Source: an uncultured Christensenella sp.
GTDB lineage: Bacteria > Bacillota > Clostridia > Christensenellales > Borkfalkiaceae
Direction of reading: 5' to 3'
Length of the DNA: 64,000 nt
NCBI GenBank assembly: GCA_910578065.1
Contig: CAJTPB010000002.1
Coordinates: 62,001 to 126,000, forward strand
The notes under the pieces were generated by a model that worked only from the letters and a program-made list of their open reading frames with translations, ran no database searches and was not told where the DNA came from. Made by a program: the position numbers and the translations under genes. How positions within the stretch are numbered: position 1 is the first letter of the stretch; the number at the start of each line of letters is the position of its first letter. Below are positions 43,095 through 52,378 of this stretch, in pieces.

Positions 43095-44903
43095 ATGAAC
43101 GTGATCAAAGAAAAATTAAAACTGCTGCCCGATCAGCCGGGTGTGTATATCATGCTCGATAAAGACGGCGTTGTGATTTACGTAGGGAAAGCCCGCGTAT
43201 TAAAAAACCGCGTCCGTCAGTATTTTCATTCTTCGCCCAAGCCGCAAAAGGTGCAGGCGATGGTGGAAAACATCGTCGATTTTTCTTATATCGTCGCGCC
43301 GAGCGAGGTAGACGCCCTCGCGCTCGAAAACAATCTAATAAAAAAGTACAAGCCCAAATACAACATTCTTTTAAAAGACGATAAAACGTATCCTTACATT
43401 AAGGTGCACACGCGGGAAGAATATCCGCGCATATCCATTACCCGCAGGGTAAAAAAGGACGGAAAGTATTTCGGTCCGTTTATGGGCGGTATTCGATGTA
43501 AAGATATTGTGGATATCGCCGCGCGCGTTTACTGTATTCGAACTTGCACGACCGCGATCAACGAAAAGACGAAAAAGCCCTGTTTAAACTATCACTTGCA
43601 TCGCTGTCTTGCGCCGTGTGCGCACATGTGCACGCGGGAAGAATATGCAAAGCGGGTAGAGGGCGCGCTTTCTTTCCTCGGGGGGGATTACGGCGAAGCG
43701 GAAGATCTGCTGCGCGAAAAGATGATGGCGTTTGCCGAAAACGAAGAATTCGAACTTGCGATGGATTACCGCCGCAAGATCGAAATGTTGCAGCGGTTGG
43801 GCACTAAGCGCATTACCGCCATGCCGCGCGAGGTAGACGCAGACGTATGGGCGTTTACTTCCAACGGGCTGTATGCGGCGGCGGGGATTCTTGTGATTCG
43901 CGGCGGCATGATGCAGGGCGCGCGCACGTTTACGCCGGAAGAGGGCGCGGGCGATCGGGGGGAAGGCATTTTAAGTTTTTTGACCCAGTATTACACCGCG
44001 CACGCCTTTCCGCACGAGTTGATATTAGACGAAGAAACGGACGACGCCCTCCTTGCCGCGTTTGCGCGCAAGCAGACGGGGCGCGGGCTGGAGATCACCC
44101 GCCCCAAGCTGGGCGTAAAGCGCGAACTGTTAGACATGGCGGCGCGCAACGTAAAAGAATATCTCGAAAAGTCCGTTTCCGCAATCGAGCATAAAAACGA
44201 CATGACGGTAAACGCCTGCGCGCGGCTGCAAACGTTGCTTTCTTTATCCAAATACCCCAAGCGCATGGAATGTTACGATATTTCCAACATTTCGGGCGTA
44301 GACAAAGTGGGCAGCATGGTGGTGTTCACCGACGGAGAAGCGGATAAATACGCTTACCGCCGCTTTAAAATAAAAACAGTGGAAGGGGCGGACGACTTTG
44401 CTTCGCTGAAAGAAGTGCTGCTTCGCCGTCTTTCCAAATTGGGCACGGCAGAAGAAGAACGCTTCCCCAAACCGCAGCTCATCGTTATCGACGGCGGCAA
44501 AGGTCAGCTTTCCGCCGTAAAAGAAATTTTCGACGAATTGGGCATAAAAGATATCGATTTGGTTTCCCTCGCCAAGCGGGAAGAAGAGGTGTTCACCCTT
44601 GCTTCGGAAGAGAGTGTGCGCATCGACCGCCGCGATTACGCGTTAAAAACGTTGCAGCGTATCCGCGACGAAGCGCACCGCTTTGCCATTACCTATTTCC
44701 GCAGTTTGCACAGCAAGCGCAATCTCGCTTCCGTTTTAGACGAAATCGAAGGGATCGGCAAAAACAAGCGTATCGCTTTAATGGAAAAGTTCGGAACGAT
44801 CGGTAAAATGATGTCCGCAAGCGAAGAAGAACTTGCGCAAACAGAGGGCATCGGCAAAGAACTTGCCGCCCGCATTAAGCATTATTTTGAAGAAAAGTTG
44901 TAA
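43095..44903 (+). CDS. uvrC: Excinuclease ABC subunit C
   Basis: A 602-residue nuclease that makes both cuts in nucleotide excision repair with UvrB. Domains: GIY-YIG nuclease at the N-terminus (PGVYIM...VIYVGKA), cysteine cluster near residue 150-190 (CIRTC, CLNYHLHRCLAPC), UVR motif binding UvrB (FELAMDYRRKIEML), the RNase H-like nuclease (ECYDISNISG), and C-terminal helix-hairpin-helix units. The start is ATG 43095 (MNVIKEKLK), because the longer frame begins at the promoter -10. A phosphatase gene follows within 12 bp, starting a run with hprK and the U32 gene. Confidence 0.95.
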   Translation: MNVIKEKLKLLPDQPGVYIMLDKDGVVIYVGKARVLKNRVRQYFHSSPKPQKVQAMVENIVDFSYIVAPSEVDALALENNLIKKYKPKYNILLKDDKTYPYIKVHTREEYPRISITRRVKKDGKYFGPFMGGIRCKDIVDIAARVYCIRTCTTAINEKTKKPCLNYHLHRCLAPCAHMCTREEYAKRVEGALSFLGGDYGEAEDLLREKMMAFAENEEFELAMDYRRKIEMLQRLGTKRITAMPREVDADVWAFTSNGLYAAAGILVIRGGMMQGARTFTPEEGAGDRGEGILSFLTQYYTAHAFPHELILDEETDDALLAAFARKQTGRGLEITRPKLGVKRELLDMAARNVKEYLEKSVSAIEHKNDMTVNACARLQTLLSLSKYPKRMECYDISNISGVDKVGSMVVFTDGEADKYAYRRFKIKTVEGADDFASLKEVLLRRLSKLGTAEEERFPKPQLIVIDGGKGQLSAVKEIFDELGIKDIDLVSLAKREEEVFTLASEESVRIDRRDYALKTLQRIRDEAHRFAITYFRSLHSKRNLASVLDEIEGIGKNKRIALMEKFGTIGKMMSASEEELAQTEGIGKELAARIKHYFEEKL

Positions 44904-44915
44904 AGGCGTTTAAAT

Positions 44916-45740
44916 ATGAAGTACGATTTATTTTGTTCCGATTTCGACGGAACACTTGCCGCATCCGATAATACGGTGTCGCAAATCAATAAAAACGCGA
45001 TTGCGCGCTATTTGCAGGCGGGCGGGATTTTTGCGGTGTGCACGGGCAGATCGCTCGATTCCGCGTTGCCCCGCGCGCGGGAAGCGGGTTTGACGCAGGG
45101 CTTGCTTATCGCGTTCCAGGGGGCGACGATTGCCGATATCGCCACGGGCAAGCTGTTGAAAGACGACTGTTTCCCCCCCGAATGCGCGTTAAAAGCCATT
45201 CGCGCGATGGAAAAACGAAATTTGCACGTCCACGTTTACACGGTAGAAGGTTTTTACAGCAATATGCAAGACGATCTGCTTGCGCTCTATGAAAAGGTGT
45301 GCGGCGTAACGGCGGAAGTCGTAACGAAAGAACCGCTTTCCGACTTTGTAAAAAACAGGGCTTTGCGCATCGTAAAAGTGCTTGCCATGGTGCAGCCGCC
45401 GCAAAGGCACGCTTTGCGCGAAGAACTTGCGCGGGAACTTAGCGGGGATTATTTTGTTACCTGCTCTTCCGAATGGCTGGTAGAAATTATGCCCGCGGGG
45501 CAGAACAAAGGGGCGGCGGTCGACTTTCTTTCCGAATATTATAAAATTCCCAAAGAGAAAATTGCCGCGATCGGCGATCAGCTGAACGATTTACCTATGC
45601 TCGAACACGCGGGCGGAAAGTTCGCCGTGCAAAACGGGCAGGAAGAATTAAAGAAAATCGCCGTAACCGTTTCTTCCAACGACGAAAACGGGGTTGCGGA
45701 AGCGATATTGAAGTATGCGATGGAAATTGTGGAGGGATAG
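44916..45740 (+). CDS. Cof-type HAD-superfamily phosphatase
   Basis: A 274-residue HAD hydrolase of the Cof/YbjI type (IIB cap). Motif I CSDFDGTLAASDN carries the nucleophile Asp; TGRS gives motif II; a Lys precedes IGDQLNDLPML (motifs III-IV). These enzymes remove phosphate from sugar phosphates, nucleotides or cofactors with broad range, and the substrate is not readable here. It sits 12 bases after uvrC and 6 before hprK, so all three share a transcript. Confidence 0.88.
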   Translation: MKYDLFCSDFDGTLAASDNTVSQINKNAIARYLQAGGIFAVCTGRSLDSALPRAREAGLTQGLLIAFQGATIADIATGKLLKDDCFPPECALKAIRAMEKRNLHVHVYTVEGFYSNMQDDLLALYEKVCGVTAEVVTKEPLSDFVKNRALRIVKVLAMVQPPQRHALREELARELSGDYFVTCSSEWLVEIMPAGQNKGAAVDFLSEYYKIPKEKIAAIGDQLNDLPMLEHAGGKFAVQNGQEELKKIAVTVSSNDENGVAEAILKYAMEIVEG

Positions 45741-45746
45741 CGAAAA

Positions 45747-46673
45747 ATGAGCGAATTGACTTTGCCGAAAGAAACGGTAATGTTGGATAAGTTTGCATCC
45801 GACGTAAATCTTGAACTGCTGTACGCGGGACGGGGGATCATCACCCTTTCCAGTATGAGCGTAGACAGACCGGGGCTGCGCCTTGCGGGATTTTTCAGCT
45901 ATTTCGATACCCAGCGCATTATGGTGATCGGACTTACCGAGCATGAATATCTGCGCTCGATGAGTTTGGAAGAGCGCAAAGAAAAAATTCAAAAACTGTT
46001 CGACTGCGGCGAGATCCCCTGCGTCATCTTCTCGCGCGATTTGCCCGTCCTGCCCGAATTTATGGAAAGCGCGCGGGCGGCGGGCTGCCCCATTTTCCGC
46101 ACGGGGCGCATGACGACTTCCGTCATGTCCGACTTGTTCATTTATTTAAACAGACTGCTTGCGCCCTCTACCGCGGTGCACGGCGTTTTGATGGACGTAT
46201 TCGGCTGCGGAATCTTGCTTACGGGCAACAGCGGCGTGGGCAAAAGCGAAACGGCGATGGAACTGATCAAGCGCGGACACCGCCTTGTCGCGGACGATTC
46301 CGTGTTGATCAAGCGGGTGGAAAACGAGTTGATCGGCACCGCGCCCGAACGCATCCGTTATTTTATGGAACTGCGCGGGATCGGCATAATTAACGTAAAA
46401 AACATGTACGGTTCGGGTTCCGTTTTGGGCGAAAAGGCGGTAGACCTGGTTATGGAAATGGAAACGTGGCGGCGGGATAAAGAGTACGATAGGATCGGCG
46501 GCGAACAGAACGTGGAAGAAATTTTGGGGCTTAAAATTCCAAAATTGACCATTCCCGTAAGTCCCGGGCGCAATCTTGCGATTTTGATCGAAGTCGCCGC
46601 AAGAAATTACCGTTTAAAGAGCATGGGCTACGACGCCGCGCAAGAACTGATCGCCCGTACCATAGGAAGATAA
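45747..46673 (+). CDS. hprK: HPr kinase/phosphorylase
   Basis: A 308-residue bifunctional enzyme that phosphorylates Ser46 of HPr and reverses it, setting carbon catabolite repression in Bacillota. The N-terminal domain (about 1-130) is followed by the P-loop GNSGVGKS at residues 160-167 and RGHRLVADDSV, and the HprK signature MELRGIGIINVKNMYG. The HPr gene is not in this window. Its presence implies that the glycan locus may be under CcpA/HPr-Ser-P control, although no convincing cre site was found there. Confidence 0.94.
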   Translation: MSELTLPKETVMLDKFASDVNLELLYAGRGIITLSSMSVDRPGLRLAGFFSYFDTQRIMVIGLTEHEYLRSMSLEERKEKIQKLFDCGEIPCVIFSRDLPVLPEFMESARAAGCPIFRTGRMTTSVMSDLFIYLNRLLAPSTAVHGVLMDVFGCGILLTGNSGVGKSETAMELIKRGHRLVADDSVLIKRVENELIGTAPERIRYFMELRGIGIINVKNMYGSGSVLGEKAVDLVMEMETWRRDKEYDRIGGEQNVEEILGLKIPKLTIPVSPGRNLAILIEVAARNYRLKSMGYDAAQELIARTIGR

Positions 46674-46689
46674 AAAAAGAGGAACGTTT

Positions 46690-48879
46690 GTGAAGTGTGA
46701 AATTCTCGCGCCCGCGGGCGGGGAACAATCGGCGTACGCCGCGCTGAATAGCGGCGCGGACGCAATATATTTGGGGTTGACGCAGTTTTCCGCGCGGGCA
46801 GGCGCGGAAAATTTCGACCTTGCCGCGCTCGGTCGGGTAACGGAATACGCGCACGTTTTGGGCGCGAAAGTTTACGTTGCGCTGAACACGCTTGTAAAAG
46901 AGGGGGAAGCGCAGGCGTTTTTTTCGGCTGCGTTAAGCGCGTGGAACGCGGGCGCGGACGCGATTTTGCTGCAAGATCTCTTTTTGGGGAAGCGGTTGAA
47001 CCGGGCGTATCCGCAAATGGTGTTGCACCTTTCCACGCAGGCGGGCTGCTGTAACGAATACGGCGCGCGCCTTGCAAAGGAATACGGGTTTTCGCGCGCG
47101 GTGCTCGCGCGGGAAACGCCGCTTGCCGAAATCGAACGCATTTCAAAAATCATTCAAACGGAAGTGTTTGTGCAGGGCGCGCTGTGCTCGTGCTTTTCGG
47201 GGCAGTGTTATTTTTCCTCGTTTGCGGGCAACAACAGCGGCAACCGCGGCAGGTGCAAACAGCCGTGCAGAAAAAAATATTCCATCGACAGAAAGGGGTT
47301 CGAAGAATACGCTTACGCCCTTTCCCCTTCCGATCTTTCGGTGGGGGAGCGCGTAGCCGAATTACTTGCGGCGGGCGCGTTCTCTTTCAAAATCGAGGGC
47401 AGAATGCGCCGCCCCGAATACGTCGCTTCGGCGGTCGCATATTATCGCGCGCTGATCGACGGAAAGAAAGCGGAAGCGGAAAAATCCCGCCTTGCGCGGG
47501 CTTATAACCGCGGCGATTATACCCAAGGGCTCGCCTTCGGGCAGAAAAAGGACTTTCTCTCGCGCGAGGTGCAGGGGCATATCGGCGAGCGGGTAGGAAC
47601 GCTTTCCCTGCGAAAAGGCAAATATTTTTGCGAAAGCGCGTTCCGCGCGCGGCAGGGGGATTGCTTTAAAGTGCTGCGCGGCGGAAAAGAAGCGGGGGGC
47701 GGTGCGTTCGCCTCTGCGGAAAAAGACGGGTTTTACCTGCGTTCTTCCGCACCCTTAAAAGCGGGCGACGAAGTGCGCGTTACAACGGATACGGCGGCGG
47801 GCGAGATCGCGCTGTCTTTTACAAAAAAGCGGAAAATTTCGCTCGATCTTTCGTTCGAAGGCGGAAAAGCGCCCGTTATTTCGTGCGGAACCTTTATTCA
47901 TACGGCGCAAACGGTTTGCGGAGAAGCAATCAATGCGCCTTTGAAAGAAGCAGATATTTGCGCTTGTTTTTTAAAGACGGACGGGCTTCCTTTTGCGGTA
48001 TCTTTCGGCGAAGTGCACGTAAACAACGCGTTTTTGCCGAAATCGGCTTTAAACGGCATAAGAAGGGATTTTTACGAAAAGCTGATCGCGCATCTTGCGC
48101 CCGCGCGTTCTCCGCTTGCCGAACGGCAGATCGCGGCGGAACAGGTCGTTTGCGCGCAAGGGAACAAGCGCGCCGTGCTCGGTTCCGACTATCGCATTGC
48201 GGACGGGGATGTCTTTATATATAGACCTTGCGACTATGCGCATATTTCAGCCCCTCCGCAAGACGGGCGGGAATTCTTTTTGTATCTTCCGCCGCTGTTT
48301 ACGCAAGAGGATGAGCGGGTAATCGGGCAAGCGATCGCATTGTTCGACGGCATTTATTGCGAAGGGTCGTACGGAATAGAGCTTGCGCAAAAATACGGCA
48401 AGCCGTTGTTTGCAGGCGCGGGATTTAATCTTACTAACGCCTATGCGGTAAACGGCGTGAAAGAAGCGGGCGCAAAGTATTACGTTCTTTCCAAAGAGTT
48501 GACGAACGCCGAACAGCGCGCGCTTGCGGGCGAGGGCGCGTTCGCCCTGTGCGCGGGCGGGATAAAGCTGATGGATTTGTGCTATTGTCCGTTTGGGGGA
48601 AGCTGCGGCTGTTGCGACAAGCGGGAATATTATCGCATGACGGATGAAGAAGACAGACAGTTTTTATTGCGCAGATACCGCTTATCGGGCAACTTTTGCA
48701 GGTTCGAGGTATACAACTGCGCGTCGCTTGCGGCGTACAATGGACGGACTTCGTTGTTTATAGATACCGCGGGGGAAAAGAACGCTTCCGCCTTGCCCGC
48801 GGCGGCGCATTCGCCCGATCGCGTTAAATCGCTTGTGCGGCGGGCAACGGCGGGGCATGCCGATAAAAGTTTGCTTTAA
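46690..48879 (+). CDS. U32-family peptidase-like protein (RlhA/TrhP type)
   Basis: A 729-residue protein starting at GTG 46690, behind GAGGAAC. The N-terminal U32 barrel shows ILAPAGGEQSAYAALNSGAD, HLSTQAGC, and the cysteine-rich GRCKQPCRKKY with KIEGRMRRPEYVA. A DUF3656-like C-terminal region follows, and further cysteines (CYCPFGGSCGCC) occur near residue 635-646. Relatives with this build (RlhA, TrhP/TrhO group) hydroxylate 23S rRNA or tRNA, probably with an iron-sulfur cluster, and are not proven proteases. RNA modification is therefore the better guess. Last gene after uvrC-HAD-hprK. Confidence 0.85.
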   Translation: MKCEILAPAGGEQSAYAALNSGADAIYLGLTQFSARAGAENFDLAALGRVTEYAHVLGAKVYVALNTLVKEGEAQAFFSAALSAWNAGADAILLQDLFLGKRLNRAYPQMVLHLSTQAGCCNEYGARLAKEYGFSRAVLARETPLAEIERISKIIQTEVFVQGALCSCFSGQCYFSSFAGNNSGNRGRCKQPCRKKYSIDRKGFEEYAYALSPSDLSVGERVAELLAAGAFSFKIEGRMRRPEYVASAVAYYRALIDGKKAEAEKSRLARAYNRGDYTQGLAFGQKKDFLSREVQGHIGERVGTLSLRKGKYFCESAFRARQGDCFKVLRGGKEAGGGAFASAEKDGFYLRSSAPLKAGDEVRVTTDTAAGEIALSFTKKRKISLDLSFEGGKAPVISCGTFIHTAQTVCGEAINAPLKEADICACFLKTDGLPFAVSFGEVHVNNAFLPKSALNGIRRDFYEKLIAHLAPARSPLAERQIAAEQVVCAQGNKRAVLGSDYRIADGDVFIYRPCDYAHISAPPQDGREFFLYLPPLFTQEDERVIGQAIALFDGIYCEGSYGIELAQKYGKPLFAGAGFNLTNAYAVNGVKEAGAKYYVLSKELTNAEQRALAGEGAFALCAGGIKLMDLCYCPFGGSCGCCDKREYYRMTDEEDRQFLLRRYRLSGNFCRFEVYNCASLAAYNGRTSLFIDTAGEKNASALPAAAHSPDRVKSLVRRATAGHADKSLL

Positions 48880-49194
48880 ACGGCGCATAGTTTGCACAGA
48901 ATGAAGTTTTAATTTTGACTTTGCGATTATGGCATGTATCAAGTACGGTGTCGGTAAGAATGCGTTTTTTCTGATATATATTTTGATTACAGAGCATGTA
49001 AAGTACTATGGTGGCGGCAAGATGAATATTAACCGCAAAAAAGAGCGTTGCATATTTCCTGTTGTGTTGAATAAGTCGGCGGTAAGAAAAGGGTAAAATA
49101 AAAAGATCGTCGCTAAATATCGGTGACATTATAATTAACGGTGTAAGATAAAAAGCGAAAACTCGCCGCATTATCGGGCGGCGGAGGAATAAAA
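48880..49194. other. Gene-free stretch before mutS2
   Basis: No gene or clear hairpin seen. TATAAT at 49130-49135 could be a -10 for mutS2 but lacks a good -35. TTGACT (48915-48920) with TATCAA (48937-48942) is a weak alternative. Confidence 0.35.
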
Positions 49195-51576
49195 ATGGTT
49201 CATGAAAAAAGCGCCGAAAGGTTAGAACTGAATAAAATTCTTGCAAAGGCGGCGGAATTTGCCGTTTTGGAAGAAAGCAAGCGGGCGGTCTGCGCGCTTC
49301 GCCCCGTTACAAATTTAGGGGAAGCGAAGCGGTTGCTTGCCATGACGGAAGAGGCGGAACGTCTGTTATTCCGCTTGGGCGCGGGCAGGATCGAATATTT
49401 CCCGCCCCTCGGCGATTTGCTCGAACGGGCGCAAAAGGGCGCAACGCTTTCTTGCGCGGAACTGACGCAGGCAAATTTGCTGCTGCGTTCGGCGCGCGTG
49501 TGTTACCGTTCGGTGCAGTCGTTTGCAGACGGGGAAATCGAACGCATGAAGGCGCTTTCTTTCCGTTTGGTGTTCAACGAGCGGCTGGAAACGGAGATCG
49601 GCGAAAAAATCATCGGCGAAAACGAACTTTCCGACCGCGCGAGCGATCGCCTTTTTACAATCCGCAGAGAGATCCGTTTGCTGAACGAGCGCATCCGCGC
49701 CCGCCTTTCGGAATATCTTGCGGGGGAAGAAAAGCAGTTTTTGCAAGATTCCATCGTCACCGTGCGCGGCGATCGGTACGTGCTTCCCGTAAAGGCGGAA
49801 TACAAGCGCAGCATTAAGGGGTTCGTGCACGACCGTTCGGCAACGGGCGCGACGGTGTTTATCGAACCCGAACAAGTGCTTGAAATGAACAACGAACTGC
49901 GTTCGCTGAAATTAGACGAAAAGGAAGAGGAGGAGCGCATTCTCGCCGAACTTTCCCATGCGTTGGGGGGCATGCGCGAATCGCTGGAATCGGATATTGC
50001 CGTTCTTTCGGAAATAGACGGTTACTATGCGCGCGCGGAATATGGGTATAAGCTGGGCTGTATTAAACCCGCTTTAAACGACAAGGGAATGATAGAGATC
50101 GTAAAGGGGAAGCACCCCCTTCTCGCTAAGGAAACCGCCGTGCCCGTTTCGTTGGAATTGGGCGAGCGTTACCGCTTTTTGTTTATCAGCGGCGCAAACA
50201 CGGGCGGCAAAACGGTTACGCTGAAAATGTGCGGGCTGTTCTGCTTAATGGCGGCGTGCGGGCTGTTTGTGCCCGCGGCGGAAGGCACCCGCCTTGCGGT
50301 GTTCGACGGCGTATTTTGCGACGTGGGCGACAGCCAAAGCATCGAAGAAAATTTATCTACTTTTTCCTCGCATATCGGCGCGCTGAAAGATATTGTGCAA
50401 CATGCGGGCAAAAACAGCCTTGTATTGATCGACGAACCGGGGGGCGGAACAGATCCCGAAGAGGGGCAGGCGCTCGCCCGCGCGGTGATCGTAACGCTGA
50501 TGGAGGCGGGGTGTCGCGGCATTGTGACTACGCACTATTCCGCCTTGAAAGAATTTGCCTATCAAACGGAAGGAATCGAAAATGCGAGCATGGAATTCGA
50601 TTCGGGCACCCTTCGTCCGTTGTACCGCATGAAAATCGGAACGCCAGGCTCTTCCAACGCGCTTGCGATCTGTTCGCGATTGGGCTTTCCCGAAGAGATT
50701 ATCGAATGCGCGCGGGGGTACTTATCCGAAGGCGGTCGGGCGTTCGAGCGCACGGTGCGCGCCGCCGAAGAAAGCCGTATTGCGGCGGAAGAAGTTCGGC
50801 GGGAAGCGGAGCGGCTGAAAGGGGAATGGAACGATCGGCTTATCAGCCTTGAAAAAGAGGAAAAGCAGTTTGCCGAGCAAAAAGAAAAATTTCTGCGCGC
50901 TTCCAAGGCGGAAGCGAAGCGCATCGTAAACGAGCGTACGGCGCGCGCGGAAGAAATTTTAGAAGAGATCGAAGCGCTTTTCAAAAAAGAGAGTTTGAAC
51001 GAATCGGACTTGATTCGCGCCCGCACGTTAAAAAACCGCATGGCGGACGGCGGGGAAGCGGAAGAGGAAGAACGCATCCGTAAAGCGCCCGTAAACCCCG
51101 CAACGCTGAAAGCGGGCGATCGGGTGTTTGTAAAGAGCATGGGCGCGGAAGGGACGGTACTTTCTTTAAAACGGGAAAAAGACAGCGTAGAAGTGCAGTG
51201 CGGCGCGCTGCGCGTGCGCAGTAAATTGGGCGATTTATTTGCCCTTTCGCCCCCGCCCGCCCTGCAAAAAACAAAAAAAAGAAGCAAAGACGAAAAGGTG
51301 CAGGTAGTAAAAAATCTTTCGCCCCGCCCGCTCCCCTCGCTCGAATGCAACGTGATCGGGCTTACGGTGCAGGAAGCGCTGCCCGAAGCGGAAGCGTTTA
51401 TCGACGGCGCGGTGCTTTCGGGGCTTTCCGAAGTGCGCATCGTGCACGGCATGGGCACGGGAAAACTGCGCGCGGGCATTCACGAATTTTTGCGCAAACA
51501 CCCGCATGTGGAAGGGTTCCGCTTGGGCAAGTACGGCGAAGGAGAATCGGGCGTAACGGTGGTTACGCTGAAATAG
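49195..51576 (+). CDS. mutS2: MutS2 family protein
   Basis: A 793-residue MutS2: core and clamp helices, then the ATPase with Walker A GANTGGKT (residues 333-340) and Walker B LVLIDEPGGGTDPEEG. A long charged coiled coil follows (about 510-620), a KOW-like linker, and the C-terminal Smr nuclease/RNA-binding domain with HGMGTGKLR. It lacks the mismatch-recognition domain of MutS. MutS2 proteins split collided ribosomes and influence recombination. The Smr start reads NVIGLTVQEAL where the common motif is DLRG, a modest deviation. GGCGGAGGA precedes the ATG. Confidence 0.93.
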   Translation: MVHEKSAERLELNKILAKAAEFAVLEESKRAVCALRPVTNLGEAKRLLAMTEEAERLLFRLGAGRIEYFPPLGDLLERAQKGATLSCAELTQANLLLRSARVCYRSVQSFADGEIERMKALSFRLVFNERLETEIGEKIIGENELSDRASDRLFTIRREIRLLNERIRARLSEYLAGEEKQFLQDSIVTVRGDRYVLPVKAEYKRSIKGFVHDRSATGATVFIEPEQVLEMNNELRSLKLDEKEEEERILAELSHALGGMRESLESDIAVLSEIDGYYARAEYGYKLGCIKPALNDKGMIEIVKGKHPLLAKETAVPVSLELGERYRFLFISGANTGGKTVTLKMCGLFCLMAACGLFVPAAEGTRLAVFDGVFCDVGDSQSIEENLSTFSSHIGALKDIVQHAGKNSLVLIDEPGGGTDPEEGQALARAVIVTLMEAGCRGIVTTHYSALKEFAYQTEGIENASMEFDSGTLRPLYRMKIGTPGSSNALAICSRLGFPEEIIECARGYLSEGGRAFERTVRAAEESRIAAEEVRREAERLKGEWNDRLISLEKEEKQFAEQKEKFLRASKAEAKRIVNERTARAEEILEEIEALFKKESLNESDLIRARTLKNRMADGGEAEEEERIRKAPVNPATLKAGDRVFVKSMGAEGTVLSLKREKDSVEVQCGALRVRSKLGDLFALSPPPALQKTKKRSKDEKVQVVKNLSPRPLPSLECNVIGLTVQEALPEAEAFIDGAVLSGLSEVRIVHGMGTGKLRAGIHEFLRKHPHVEGFRLGKYGEGESGVTVVTLK

Positions 51577-51641
51577 GGATTATTTGCAAGTCCGCCTCAT
51601 ACAATACTGTAATAGATTTGCGTATTTTGAGGTAAACTGAT

Positions 51642-52358
51642 TTGAAAAGACTGTCTGCTCGCACCATTACTGCTTTTACCAACGCGGCGCTCCTTGCCGT
51701 CGTTTTGATCGTCGGCGCGGTTTGCTTTCTACCCGCCGTTTCCACCGCTTCGGGCATGGAAGAAAAGGCGTATTACGAAGGAAGTTCGCAAGACGGCGTT
51801 TCGCTGATGTTCAACGTGTATTGGGGCACCGAACAGGTAAACGGCATTTTAGACGTGTTGGACGAGTACGGCGCAAAGGCGACCTTTTTTATCGGCGGAA
51901 GCTGGGCGGACGACAACGTAGATACGTTAAAAAAGATTGCAGAGCGCGGGCACGAATTAGGGTCGCACGGCTATTTCCACCGCGATCACGATAAACTTTC
52001 CCGCAGCGAAAACGTGCAGGAGATCAAAACGAGTTTGGAATTTATTTCCCGCGCGACGGGGGTAACGGTAACGCTGTTCGCGCCCCCTTCGGGCGCATAC
52101 AATTCGCAAACGGTAGAAGCCGCCGCCGAACTGGGCTGTAAAACGGTGATGTGGAGCAAAGATACCATCGACTGGCGGGATAAAGATAAAAGCGTATGTT
52201 ACCGCCGCGCGACGGAAAAGGTAAAGGGGGGCGATCTTATTTTAATGCACCCCATGGAGCACACCTTGCAAGCGCTTCCCGAAATTTTGGAATATTACCG
52301 CTCGCATTCCCTACGCGCGATTACCGTGGGGGAAAATTTGGGCGGAGGAAACACCTAA
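51642..52358 (+). CDS. Polysaccharide deacetylase-like protein (PdaB type), altered catalytic Asp
   Basis: A 238-residue NodB-fold protein with an N-terminal membrane helix or signal (about residues 12-36). The second motif is complete for metal binding (HELGSHGYFHRDH), and FAPPSGAYN (motif 3) is present. Motif 1 reads LMFNVYWG: PdaB-like enzymes have FDxxWG, so Asn58 stands where the catalytic Asp is expected. Activity may be lost or changed. The start is TTG 51642 behind TGAGGT; no ATG fits. It precedes the M16 protease gene by 20 bp. PdaB-type enzymes act on spore or wall peptidoglycan. Confidence 0.85.
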   Translation: MKRLSARTITAFTNAALLAVVLIVGAVCFLPAVSTASGMEEKAYYEGSSQDGVSLMFNVYWGTEQVNGILDVLDEYGAKATFFIGGSWADDNVDTLKKIAERGHELGSHGYFHRDHDKLSRSENVQEIKTSLEFISRATGVTVTLFAPPSGAYNSQTVEAAAELGCKTVMWSKDTIDWRDKDKSVCYRRATEKVKGGDLILMHPMEHTLQALPEILEYYRSHSLRAITVGENLGGGNT

Positions 52359-52378
52359 TCATACATAAGGAGAAAAAC

